DNA of 64,000 bases, from contig CAJNOP010000009.1 in assembly GCA_905250075.1 (NCBI GenBank), positions 3,181,581 to 3,245,580 on the forward strand. Direction: 5' to 3'. The DNA is from Rotaria sp. Silwood1. Lineage: Eukaryota; Rotifera; Eurotatoria; Philodinida; Philodinidae. The translations under genes were made by a program, and so were the position numbers. Position 1 is the stretch's first letter, and every line of letters starts with the position of its first letter. This document shows positions 47,191 to 59,759 of the stretch, in pieces. The notes under the pieces were generated by a model. That model was not told the DNA's origin and ran no database searches. It worked only from the letters and a program-made list of their open reading frames with translations.

Positions 47191-48446
47191 TTTTCGTGCT
47201 TCAATTCATTCTCCTTTTCAATGATGCGCTTGACCAATACTATGTTCTAATTATTTGTGCTAAATCTTTTTCATATAAAAATCATTTAACAGGTTTTCAA
47301 TATATTTTTGTGATGTACTCCATTGACTCACATCACATAATAATTTTACAAAGACAATTCGAATGCTTATATCATCTATTTGACAATGATGTAGTAAAAG
47401 ACAAATGCAGATTGTTTGGTTTTTTTAAATAATTGATGAATGAGTAATTAAATAATTATAGATAAAATCGTATGAGTAGATATTAAAAGATTAATTCAGT
47501 AGTTGATAACAATTGATTTGTACTGAGAAAATCTCAAACATTTGAAATGACATAGCTAAACTCCTCGAGGATGTGAGTGGATAGGATGTTCACATATGTG
47601 TGGGTTCGATTGAATGAAAAACTTGTGTCAACACTCAAATTGCACATCCAACATGTCTGGATCGACGATGAAAGCAGCCCGAAATTTTAACGACTAGTAT
47701 AATATCTTAACGAACACTGTACTAACACATTTTTGATGAAATACTATGAAGATTAAATAGAACCCTTCAGTAAATTATATAATCAAAGCAGAACAATAAA
47801 TAAAATACACTGGTAGACCGATTATGTTGAAATCTGTACCAGAAGTGCTTTAATCACAAGTCTAAATGACATTTTTAAGAACAATATTACTTTTTTCATC
47901 TTTGTTCAGCGCTGATGTTTTTTGTTGAAATAGAACTTCAAAAAAAATCAAACATTAACGACGATCTTTAAAAAGTCAGTTTCCTACGCATCATATCATT
48001 TTTTCAAAAGACTGCATTTTTGATTCATTCAATAAAAAGCATAATTACTTTTTTTTTTCGTTTTATACATACAATTTGAATTCTATCATCAAAAGAGTTT
48101 AGTTAAATACCAATATATTTAATTATGTTTTGTTCAATTTTATACCAAAAAAAAAAAAACCAAGAAAACAATACATTGAAAATAGACAACAACCAAAAGA
48201 AAAAGCAAAACACATTCACATATCTATACATTCAAATATGTATATATACAAACATACAGGCTCGTCTTCAATTGGAACTCTTATTTCATATCCTTTAACA
48301 AACGCATTCGATCAAGTTGATACTGTTTAAAGAAAACCCAAAGAAATGTACAAAATACACATATATTGACAAATACAAAACCAAAAAAAAAAAAAAAAAA
48401 CCTACTGTTCTAATTACAAAAAAAAACAACGAAACAAATTTTTCAA

Positions 48447-48452
48447 TTTATT
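48447..48452 (-). terminator. Poly(A) signal candidate for the p190RhoGAP gene
   Basis: Minus-strand AATAAA lies about 145 nt after the stop codon in an A/T-rich tract. Assigned by motif and position only. Confidence 0.3.
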
Positions 48453-48596
48453 TGCACGGAATAGAGAGAAGTTAACGACTAGCAAATACACATAGATACA
48501 AGAATTCTCAATTAAAGAAAAAAAAAATCACAACACGGAAGCACCCGTTGTTGACTAGAAAGAAAAAACAATACCAATAAATACAGAAGAATTTAA

Positions 48597-51500
48597 TTAA
48601 ATCTTCTCTTTTATTTGATCAGAAGTGAAGATAATTGGATAATTATCAATAATTGCTTGAATTAATGGTTTAGCTTTCTGACAAATTTGTTCAGCTGTAC
48701 GTAAATCATGAAATTGTGGTTGAAATAAATTAGGCCACCATAAAACAGCGAGATTCGATGAATCCATATGAGTTAATGTAGCATGTTGTGAGACACTAAA
48801 ATAACTTTTTTTGTTTTTAAACATATACAGTACTAACAAACATTCTCGCTACCAAGTAAAAAGTATCTAAAATTTAATCCTTTTGTCTCATTGCTGGACC
48901 ATCAATAGAGCGTGTTGAACTCTGATCGATCTTCGTATGGAGAAACTATAAGATCAATACAAGTGTTTTCTTTAGATAAGGATATCTCAATACGTTAAGC
49001 ATCTTAATTGACAGCTTAGTATTGACTCTATCACTATTACAAATTTAGTGTCAAGCGATTCTAGTTTGCCTAATTGATGAACTATTCTTTGAATAATGTT
49101 CACATTAGAATTGATGAAAATCTTCGAGAAATGACTGCTGTGTTAAGTTAATTTTAATCATTCTAGTTAGTGTCCTATTATAATAAAGTTGTTCTTGAAA
49201 ATTTAACGATCGCTGTCATCAATTCACATGAGATCCATGTTAAGACCGTTCGAAACATTGGAGGATTCCTCATACTTCAAGATTACAGTGGATTGAAGTA
49301 TTCTATTTGTAACATAGTATAGGCATTCGAATCTTTATTTATTGATAAGAAAATAAAAGTTAATGTATTTAAATAGTCGCGAATCAGAAATGTCAAAAAA
49401 ACCTTGACTTAGTCGAAAAAAAAAGATCAGTGTTTTCATCATAAATCTTTTGCATTAAGACCTATTGATCTCGAGTTGCTGCTTGTGATCAAGATTTACC
49501 GAGTTCTATTTGTAGACAATTTTCTGTAGGATTTAAATTTGCAATACAATATAAATGTTATTCATACTCTCAATTACTTCTTTTAGATTGCTTTTCACAA
49601 AAAAAAATAAATAAATAAAACTTACAAATGAAGATGTTTAAAAATAAATTTATTTGTTCGATATTTAAGATCATTTGTACGTAATAACGCTTTTTGTATT
49701 GGTACAAAATTTTGTTCACGTAATTGATCAACTAGAATAGAAATTTTTAATAAAAAAAACAATGTTTTTCTTTTTTTTTTGTTTCTCTTGTTACTTGTTA
49801 ATAATTGACATTGATCAAATTGTTCTAATGATAAAATAGGTTCATCTAATTTTCTCATCATATCTTTAAATGCTGTTGCAACAGCACTTGCTGGAACTTC
49901 TAATGAATTAAGATCACAATTTGGATCTTCATTAAGTTTATTAATAATTAATTCAACTTGATTTTTATATCCAGATATTCGATAAAGTCCTTCAATTGTT
50001 AAACCATGTTGTTCAATAAATAGAATACATTTTTCAACGAATAATGGTATGCCTGTTTCATTTGACAATATACAACGACTAAGTTTTAAACGAATTGGAA
50101 CATGTTGATGCGAATTTTCAAGAGATGAAAATGGAGAAATGAATTGATGTGATTGAAATTGAATTGATGTCATTGTTGTTTTCAATAGAGAAGGAGAACA
50201 TACTGTTGTTAGAGCAGGAGACCGAGCTTTCAGTTCACTTTTCTGCAAAAAAAAAAAAACCAAGTGTCTCATTGTATTTATTAAGCAAGAAGCTAAAATC
50301 TTACTTCACGTCTAGCTTGAGCAAAATATTGTAATTGACGACGAATCCAATTAGCTGTTGGTCGTTCTTCAAGTTCTTCAATGGATGCATTCTGGATTAG
50401 AAAACAAAACAAAATTCAATGTACATATTTTTATCTTTCTTTTTTTTTAATTTTACTTTGCTATCTTTTGTACATTCACCAACACTTGAATCTTCTTCAT
50501 TCGATATGACAATACTTGTGGAAGGTTCAGGAGTATTATGAATTCTATTTGAATCTTTTGAATCTAAATTAAAATTATTTATAAGAACCGTTTTTTTTTT
50601 TTATAAATCAAGTGAAATAAAAAAGAAATTCTGTACTTAAAAATTAATTCTTAGCATAGATAATCCTCTTCACAATGTGATAAGATACAGTTTTATATTT
50701 ATATATGTAAACCGAACAGTTTACATTTGTTATTATTCGAAAAATGATTCATCTTTATAATACCATTAATTTCAAAATAGTTATGCATCAGTCTAAGTTT
50801 TGAACTGATTGTCTAGATTTTCACTGGTATTTAGTGAACGAAAATTACTAGAACCGGATAATGGAAATGTTTTTATTGATTAATCGGAAGCAGAAAAGGA
50901 ACAAACTAATAGATATTGCAAATTTTGGAAATAATAACATATCACGAGTAGCTGTGAAATCTGAATCTATCAAATCATTTATTTTTTCCAATTTTCGAGC
51001 TTTCTCACTTACATTGGCTCCTTCGGGAAAGCTAGAAAACTGGCTTTCAAATTTTGGCTTGGAACTTGACACAGAGACACCCTCTTTTCTTACATCGCTA
51101 ATATAAACCCACAGATTTGATATTCTTTTTTTCAACATAGAAGCACATAAAAAAAATTGGAAACATACGAAGTAAACTATCAGAGTATTCATAGCTGATT
51201 CGAATTTACATCATAGAATTACATAGTCTTGATTCAAAAGCGATTGAACAGTTGAAGAATTTCATTCATCAGGTTAGTTTTACAAAAGAAAAGTTGTTAT
51301 TTTCGGAAAACATGTCGTGTCTAATTCAAAAATTTCATCGCGAAAATTTTGAGAAATGCATCATTTGATATCTTAATTACTAGTGCTATGTTATCAATAG
51401 TCATAAGATAAACTATTTTATTTCTATCCTATATCTCTTTAATCAGTAAAAACATTTTCATTATCCAATAATGATAGTTTCCTTCTACTCAAGAGAGTCC

Positions 51501-54500
51501 TGAACATCCAGTCGACCAGTTCAAAAATTAGACTGGTAGATATTCAATTATCACTAACATGCTGTATAGTCTATTTTACTCAAGGTAAAATATTACATAA
51601 CTTACCCATTCTAGAATCAATTCCTGAATCTGTTTGTGTTTGATCATTAATATTTTTCTTTCGTCGTTTGAAACTTGGTCGCCGTTTCTTTTTTTGATTA
51701 CATTTATCATCGTCATTTAAAATATCATCATCAGATCCAGCTAAATGAATTATATGTTCTTTTTTTTTATTTATTTTAAATAAAAATAAAAAAATTAATT
51801 TCCTTACGTTTTTTTAGAACTTCACTACTTGATGCTGAACCTGTTATATCATTTTGTTTAGCTCGTATACGTTTTATTTTTCTATCAGATACTTTTCTTT
51901 GTAGAACAACAACATTGTGTGCATTTGTTGATGTTCGTAAGTGCTCATCACTTGAACTATCAATAGATGAATCAGTTACTAAAATAAAAAGATATATATA
52001 TATTTTTTTTTTCGTTCATTTTAAATAGAAATAAAAAGAAAAATCATTTTTTACTTCTAGTTTGTTTTGATGAATCTGTAATCGATTCATCAATAGTACT
52101 ATTATTAATAATAGATGATGAAGAATTGATAATATCATTATTATTATTATTATTGATTATTAGAGATGATTTTTCATAATATTCTTGAATTGAAAATGGT
52201 ATTATTTCATTTAATTCAATTATTTCTGGCGTTGCTAATGGAACTTTAACATGAGCAGCAGTTCGATGTTTATATAAATGATATTTCATTTCTTCAACTT
52301 CTGAGATTTTTTGACGTGCTAATAACTAAAAAATAAAATATAAAAATGATTTCGATTGAGAATTTTTCTTTTTTCTTTACATACATTTGTATTATATTGT
52401 GATGAGCCATAATTGCTGATATTAGCTAAAGAAAATCAAAAGAAATTTTTACGATTAGAATATATACGTTACAATATAAATAACAAGGTATCTATATAAG
52501 TTTTCTTTTGTTTCTCGGTTATTATCATAAAAATATTAGCGAAAACGTAATGCGTGAAAGGATAGAAAGATTTTTCGGTTAGAATTTATAAATGAGGAAA
52601 AAAAAAACAATAAGCAATAAAGTTACAAGCACGCATATATATCTACGTTACCATTAAATGTTAAATAATTAACTAGAATAAATAGATAATTATGTTTTAG
52701 CTTTAACTATATAATTTTTTTTTTATTAGATTTTAAACTATCATCAACTAGATTTAATAAATAAAAAGAAATAAACTACGACTTACTTGGATGTTCAATT
52801 AGTTTAGCAAAACGCATAGTAGTTGATTTTTGAAAATAATGACGTTGATAATCTGATATTGAATTTGTGGATGAAATAAACAATAGATTAGGTATTGATG
52901 GATCGACTGGTGTTGTCGGAACAATTGTTGAATCTGTACCATTGGTTGAATTGGATACATAAGGATATGATTGATAAGAAAAATCTATTTGTAAAATAAA
53001 CGAGATTCAAATTTTAAAACATAATATTCTTTGCTAAACATTTATAATAATGAAGTATTTCATATATTATAGTGAAATGTTACTAATATACGGTCTATAA
53101 TCGTATATCAACAAAGTCTGTAGAGATGAGTGACGAAATTTTTACTTCTTTACTTTAGCACTCCTTGTTAGATCGCGTTTCTCAAGATGCTTATAGTTCG
53201 TTTCTTTTTTTTTTTTATTACTTTGCTCATGGTTGGTTGGAGTTGATAATGAATGATGATTTTTCGGAGAATCTTCATTTGACTTAGTTAATGGTGTTAA
53301 TGAAACCATTTGATCATTGTTGATATTGTTAATTATTGGTTCATGTATATGTTCAAGATTATGTATGATTATATCATTAGTAGATGGATGAGTAGCACGA
53401 CTATGATTAATAAAAAAACAAAACATAAAGAAAACTTTTTGTTTATTAATAAAAGAAAGAATAATTTGATTTACTCGAAATAAGATGTGACACCAGCAAG
53501 AAGTTCTTCCGTTTGATATTGATCATTACTAGTTGTATTTTTATATTTACTAATCGAACATTGATTAAGAAATGATACAAGATGTGCTTAAAAAAGAAAT
53601 TAATCACATATTATAATGTAAAGTAAAAATTAATATATTTTACATTCAACAAAATTTCTAATCGTTCCACTATGACATTGACGACAATAATCTGTTCGTC
53701 GAGTATCATTTACAAATTTTCTTGTATTTGACAAAATTGGTTCTTTTACACACGATAGAATATAAATAGGTGAATATGTGATTATTGTTCCATTCGTATT
53801 TTCATTATCATTATTGTTTTCTTTTAATTTTACGGAAATATATTTTTCCAAATATCTAAGTTAAATATAAAATAATTAAATATATAATTCAAGAATAATC
53901 TCAATTATATTTCTTCAAATGAATGATTTATTAAGTATGATTTTTTTTTAATAAAGAGAAAGTATTGATTAGAGTCTGTGTGGTCAGTTTTAAGACTCGA
54001 ATCTAAAGCAATATGTCATACTGTAAAAGTAACAACCCACTATGACTTGATTATTATAAAATCATCGTCAAGGTTGCCTTAGAAATATGCCATATTTGTT
54101 AGTCATAGAATAAAAATAATCGATAAAAAGGATTTTACAGTGACTATCAGATTCATACTAAAACAGTTCATTGAAATTAGAAGTAAAGTAAGATAAAGCA
54201 ATAGGTTTAACGAATACTTTCTCTTGCCTTTGAAAATTAATCGTGACTTGAAAAATCTTTTATGAAGAATATTGTGTGCAAAAGAGACTAAGAAACTCTT
54301 TAAGTCCGATCATTGCATGACATATTTTAAAAAACAATAAGATTTTGGTACATTTTTTTTTCATTGAAAAAAAATTTTATCTTTTCTAATTTTGACATTC
54401 TTCAGTTTCAAGCACATCTTTCTCTGATTTTCTGAAGTACTCTCTCGTGCTTGGATCTCTTTATAGCGTTCTTCTATCTTTCAAATATTTAATAAAACTG

Positions 54501-57500
54501 CTAAACAAAACAAGAAAAAAAAGCTCTTTGATTAGAAACATATTTCATTAACTTACATCATTGTATTGAAGCCTGCTTTTCGATCTCGATCATAAAATAA
54601 AATAAATCCATCGAAATCGGTTAGTTTAATTGCAAATAACGAATGAAATGATACAGGAATAAATTCAATCTATTCATTAAAAAAAAAGGAGATTTTTGAA
54701 TATTCTTAAAAGAATTTCTTTCTTATATTTCTGTTAATTACTTTTCGATTCGATTGATCTAGATAAGTATTAATTACAAATGATGATTGATTATTAATCA
54801 TAAAAGAAAAACGTGAAGATAATTGAGAAGAAAATATTTCAATATCATTAGTTTCACCACCACACATAAAACAAAGTAATATACGAAGATAAATAGGTTT
54901 TTGTATTTTATTTGAAGATTCTTCATAGAATAAAAGATGTTCAAGTGATGATTTTATTGTATCATTTGAAATGCTCGATATAGAATTACTATCACATTGA
55001 GAATATAGATCCACAATTGGTATATCTGAATGAGAAAAGTTTTTTTTTTTTTTTTTATTTCATTTGATGTTTGATTTTAAACTTACGCTCAATATTTAAA
55101 TGAATTTTTTTTTGAGAAATAAAATCTTGTAAAATTTGTTGAGAATTTGATGATACAAAAAAACATCCTAGACAAAATTTTAAATAATTTAAATTTAAAT
55201 AAAACATAAGACTAAATCTAACCATCAATAATTTGAAATTTTAGATTTTTTAGTGTAAGAAAATTTATTTGAGAATCAAATGAACCATTCTAAATACAAG
55301 AATAAAAAAATTTTTTTTTTTATCTTAAAATTCATTTATAACTTACAGATAATATTCGAAAAAAATGAGTAACATCAATATCATTTCCACAAATTAAAAC
55401 ATTCCTATGTAAAAAAAAAAAAATATAAAAAAAATAATTGAGAAAAAAAAAAAAAAAAAATGAATTCATACTTGTTCGTATTTTTTAATTTTAATTTTGT
55501 TAAAATTTCATTAACAATTCGAATATCAGCACAATTATTTTCCATTGGACAACCAATTTCAAATTTTTTTATTACTTTTCCTTCATTTTCATCATTAATA
55601 TTTGATAAAATTTTTCTTGTATATGGACAAAAATTATCATCAACATTCATATTACTAAATAATGATATTGATGATGATTTTCTTCGTTTATATGAACGTC
55701 GACGTTGTTTTAATAATTGATTAATATTTAAACATGGATAATAAATACAATCATATAGAAAATGACAATGACACATTATTAAACGATGACGATCAGTTTC
55801 ACGTGTATTTAATGATTGATATCTATATTCAAAAAAATGAATAACTTTCTATATGTTTTATTACTAACTTTATTTTAAATGTTTCATTCAATTTATGATC
55901 TATTCTAGGTCATATAATTATATTTTGCTCTGTTGTTGTTCTAATAAAAACAATTTATGATTATGAACAAGAAAGAAATTATTTTGCATTTTTTTTCTAG
56001 TAGTGATTATTTTCTTACTACATATTTCGCTTCATACGAAACTCTAGTTACCAAGAGTGCTGTCAATATTGTAAGCTGCCTGTCAAATTTAATTAATGTC
56101 AATCTAAATTTAGATTCTACTTCATCTGTCACTCAAAAAGAACTTAAATATGAATGTAATAAAAACCTCGTCTGCATCTCACACACTTTCGTCATCAGTC
56201 TTCGAAAGGTCAGAATTTAGAGCTTGTCAATGAACTGAGAAGTGTATTATAAAATGTCTAAATATAATGACAGAACATAACGTAATGCAACAGCAAAGTA
56301 TACAAGACAGAATAACATCGAGTACTATTTAAAAAAAAACCCAATGGAAGTTTGATAACGGAAAAATTGAATTCTCTTTGTCATTAGCACATTTAAAGAA
56401 AGCCAAAGAGATATCGATTAATTTAACTGACAAAAATTTGATATATGTGTAATTCTACAAATCTCTACTATTAAATAATACCATGAGAAAAGTTTGATAA
56501 AGTTGTGAGAAGATGCTAACAAGAGTAAAAAGATAATTGAAATTTTTTATGTAATAAATTGGATACTACAATAGAGATAAGCGTTTCTAAATCATAATCA
56601 GTATCAGTGATTTCGATTACAAGAAAAGTCTAGTTTACTCATCTCTATATTATAGATCGATTCAAATTCACCTCATATATGTGAAAAACTGTATACGATC
56701 GATATGTTTTGTATTACTTCCAATTAATTGATAGAAGTATCATTGAAACAACTATTCATCTAATATTCGAGATTATTTATTTTATTTTCTTTCGTGAATA
56801 TTATTTTTAACGTTATTACAGTTGAATCTTAAAATTTTTGTATTTAAAATAATATGAATTTTGATATTCAATAATACAACAAATTATCTAACCTTAAATC
56901 ATATTTTATTTGTTGAATAATTTCTTTTTTAAATATATCATCAATTGTAATTGCTGTCATTTTTCTACTATTTAAATTTCTATCATTATTTAATTTTGTT
57001 ACTAAATTCATTTGTTCGAATGTATTTATAAATATTTCTAATGATTCAAATAATAATTCAACAAATTGTAAACATATTAAACGATAAAGATATGATTGAT
57101 GTAATGCAAATATACGTAAACGATCTTGTCCATTTAATGATTCATAACATTCACGACCCAAAAAATAAACACAATCTTTATCATATGAATCACCATAATG
57201 AACAAGACCAGCATTAGAAAAACGATTTAATAAATCAAAAAATAATCGACAATTTATTCGACGTGTTTGTTCAATTTGACGATTATTTATATATGATTCA
57301 AAACGAAGACGAGCTTCAAATGTATCAAGTAAATCATCAGGAATAATAAGAGATTTATTTGTATTATTACGTTCAAGATCTGACCACATTGATGATGGTA
57401 TCACAGTTGAAGAATATTGAGGATGTTTTTGCATTTGTAAACGTACATAATCCCAATTTCTAAAAGTTAAAAATATAATTCAATTATCGATATATTTGAT

Positions 57501-59759
57501 CTATATACGAATTTTTCTAAATCTAGTTCTCCCTTAAGAGCATTAGAAAAATTTATTTTCGAAATTTGAGTTGAAAATTTGCATATAGATGTGCTTTAAT
57601 GAGACTAGTTTATTATGAAAGTTTCAGATCTTTTCGTTCTATCTATCTATCTTAATATACAGCTATGATGAAAGGATGTCTCTTACATTGCTCATACGTA
57701 ACAGTAGATTCAATGTTCTTATCTGAGAATAGAAACTAATCAAAAGACTTGTAACTTTCACAATGAATTATTCTCATTATAATCATAACAGAAACTACAA
57801 TTAATTGGTTAAGAACTTCTCTCATTGGAACAAACATCTTTAGCAAGATATTCAAGCTTTCTCGTCTAGAAAGTGAGAGAGAAAATTTCCCTTAGGATTT
57901 TTAAGGCGAATGAAATATTGCACGTCTTGAATTTTGAGTCCTGTTAACTAATATTACCTTTATCAAAAAAAAAAGGAAAACGAGAGACTCATTTATTCAC
58001 ATGAAAACTTTCATCTAAATGAATTTTGATTACAAGTATCATAATTTTCAAAATCTATATAACAGATGTGTGAATATATATATATATATTGTTAATTATG
58101 TTACTTCCTTTGTTTCCAAGAATACCTTCTGTCTGTTTGGTTGTGTTAAAAAAAAAAATGTTGACATCTGCAACAAAAAGTCTCGTGATACTGATCGATT
58201 TGCATTCCATTTAAGAGAGTACATCAGAGCAAAAGTCAATAGACATTAAAATGTCACTTATTCAATATTCTCTAGTAACCAAGAAAGAACAAATAAATTT
58301 TTGTTTTAGTTAGTACTAGTAAAAGTGAAGAAGTTGTTTTTTTTTTTTTTCATAAAAGAAAAATATTTTTTCTAGTTTCATGTAATAACATGTTTATTAT
58401 TCATGATAAAATTCTAAAAAGTCTTCGTATTGAGATTATAAAATGATGGATTCTACTTGTCAAAATTTACAAAGTTTTTTTTAAACTTAAATCTAAGGTT
58501 AGACTTCATTGTCAATCTTATACATATATATTTTCACTAAAGATATGTAAGAATATGAAAAAACAGAAGTTGCCAAAGTCAAGGCCAGCATTACCAGAAA
58601 AAAAAAGCTCGAAGCGGAACTAAAGATTATACTTCAATGTTGTATGGTCTTAACTCAATTATCTTACAAATCATACTAATCAAAACATAATTCAAGAGAG
58701 ATGACAAAAAAAAAAAAAAAAAACTTGCAATTCATTGACAAAATAATTCAAAAGACAAGTTTTGATATATTATACAACTTACCTTGATATTTTCGATTTT
58801 TGTTCTCCTAAAAACATTTCAATAATTGGTATTAATCTTTCATCAATTAATTTTTGTCTCAATGTTTTTCTTAATTCTTCTATATGTTCATTGTACAAAT
58901 ATTTTGCTTGTTGTTTACCAAACATATCAATAAATGTTTGTATACTTGTATGATTTTGCCATCGATCATAAAATTTTTCCCATGAACCAATACGAAAATC
59001 TGGTACATGTCGATTTAATAATCCTCGATATTCCGTTTGTATAATATGTTTTAATGATTGTTCATTTTTATATGCATCTGTATAATTAGGTGGTATATAT
59101 TTTTTATGAAAAGTTTTTTTTGTTGTTTCATCACATGCATATAGAGCAAGTTCAAGTACAGATTGTATATTAATATGTTCATGTGCTGATGTATGTATAA
59201 TAGGTATATTTGGTAATGAATAATGAATAGATTGTTCAAATTCAAGTGATATATTTGATTGATTAGTAATTAAATCATTTTTAGTTGTTACAATTATAAT
59301 TGAACGACGAGTTTTTAATAAAGTATGAAGAAGTATTAAAAAATCTGATATTGATTTATTTGATGATAAATCATATATACATAAAAATCCATTAATATTT
59401 ATTTTATCTTTTGGAAAAAATTTTTTTTCTATAGTTAATTGTTCTTCAATACGTAATGTTAATGTTGATATACGTTTTAAATAATTATCAATTAATTCAT
59501 TATTTACAATAGATATTGATGAATGTTCAATGAGATGAAATATACCTTCACGTTGTTCATCTAAACGTCGATGTTTTATTGAACCCCAATAATACCATGA
59601 AGAATTTTTATGATTATTATTATTATTATTATTGTTTGATAGAAATAATTGATAATTATCAATATTTGTATCAATTAAACGTTTACATAATGATGATTTA
59701 CCAGATAAAGGATGTATGCTCACTACAGATAGACAATATATTGGTGGTAATAATGACAT
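48597..59759 (-). CDS. ARHGAP35: p190-type Rho GTPase-activating protein (GTPase-FF-pG1/pG2-RhoGAP)
   Basis: It switches off Rho-family GTPases at the membrane and cytoskeleton. Twenty-one exons join to 1607 aa: 58783-59759, 56893-57459, 55472-55822, 55347-55404, 55223-55289, 55087-55167, 54742-55025, 54557-54669, 53644-53855, 53475-53586, 53162-53400, 52787-52984, 52385-52425, 52055-52325, 51808-51978, 51606-51740, 50457-50563, 50305-50391, 49795-50242, 49626-49731, 48597-48795. The N-terminal GTPase-like domain (residues 1 to about 245) has the P-loop LSGKSSLCKR and a poly-Asn insert. FF-domain sequence follows (GSWEKFYDRWQNH; NWDYVRLQMQKHPQY), then degenerate pseudoGTPase segments (VLICGNDIDVTHFF; YLRILLCFMCGGETND; FDGFILFYDRDRKAGF), a low-complexity linker and a C-terminal RhoGAP domain (about 1390-1600) with arginine finger GLYRISG. 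One junction needs the weak donor A|GTGCTA at 53161; the stronger AAA|GTAAAG eight bases on breaks frame. Vertebrate p190 is about 1500 aa. Confidence 0.88.
50564..51605 (-). other. 1-kb intron of p190RhoGAP
   Basis: This intron separates two exons in the linker region. A minus-strand open frame (50848-51192) has mildly coding-like sequence but no splice sites that keep the phase of the flanking exons, so I leave it as intron. No repeat was recognised. Confidence 0.4.
53856..54556 (-). other. 0.7-kb intron of p190RhoGAP
   Basis: The flanking exons join in phase. The interior is AT-rich with no recognised content. Confidence 0.4.
55823..56892 (-). other. 1-kb intron of p190RhoGAP
   Basis: This intron lies between the FF-domain exon and the next exon. 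A + strand open frame at 55957-56220 has no recognisable features. Nothing else was seen. Confidence 0.4.
57460..58782 (-). other. 1.3-kb first intron of p190RhoGAP
   Basis: The flanking exons join in phase (AG + A). The interior holds several poly-A/poly-T runs and a short TA-rich tract near 58075-58092. No exon or element terminus was recognised. Confidence 0.4.

Larger units (their letters stand above)
44226..48596. other. Gene-free region with an assembly gap
   Basis: 4.4 kb with no supported gene, RNA or repeat family. The open frames at 44375-44599, 44715-44969, 45949-46227 and 47196-47432 show no domain, no splice structure and no codon bias. A run of ten Ns at 47181-47190 marks a scaffold join. 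Confidence 0.45.

Noticed and set aside
47580..47640. tRNA-like GGTTCGATT segment
   Set aside because: No acceptor stem or anticodon arm can be formed around it.
50848..51192. Possible extra exon in the p190RhoGAP linker intron
   Set aside because: No acceptor/donor pair keeps the phase of the flanking exons, which already join correctly without it.
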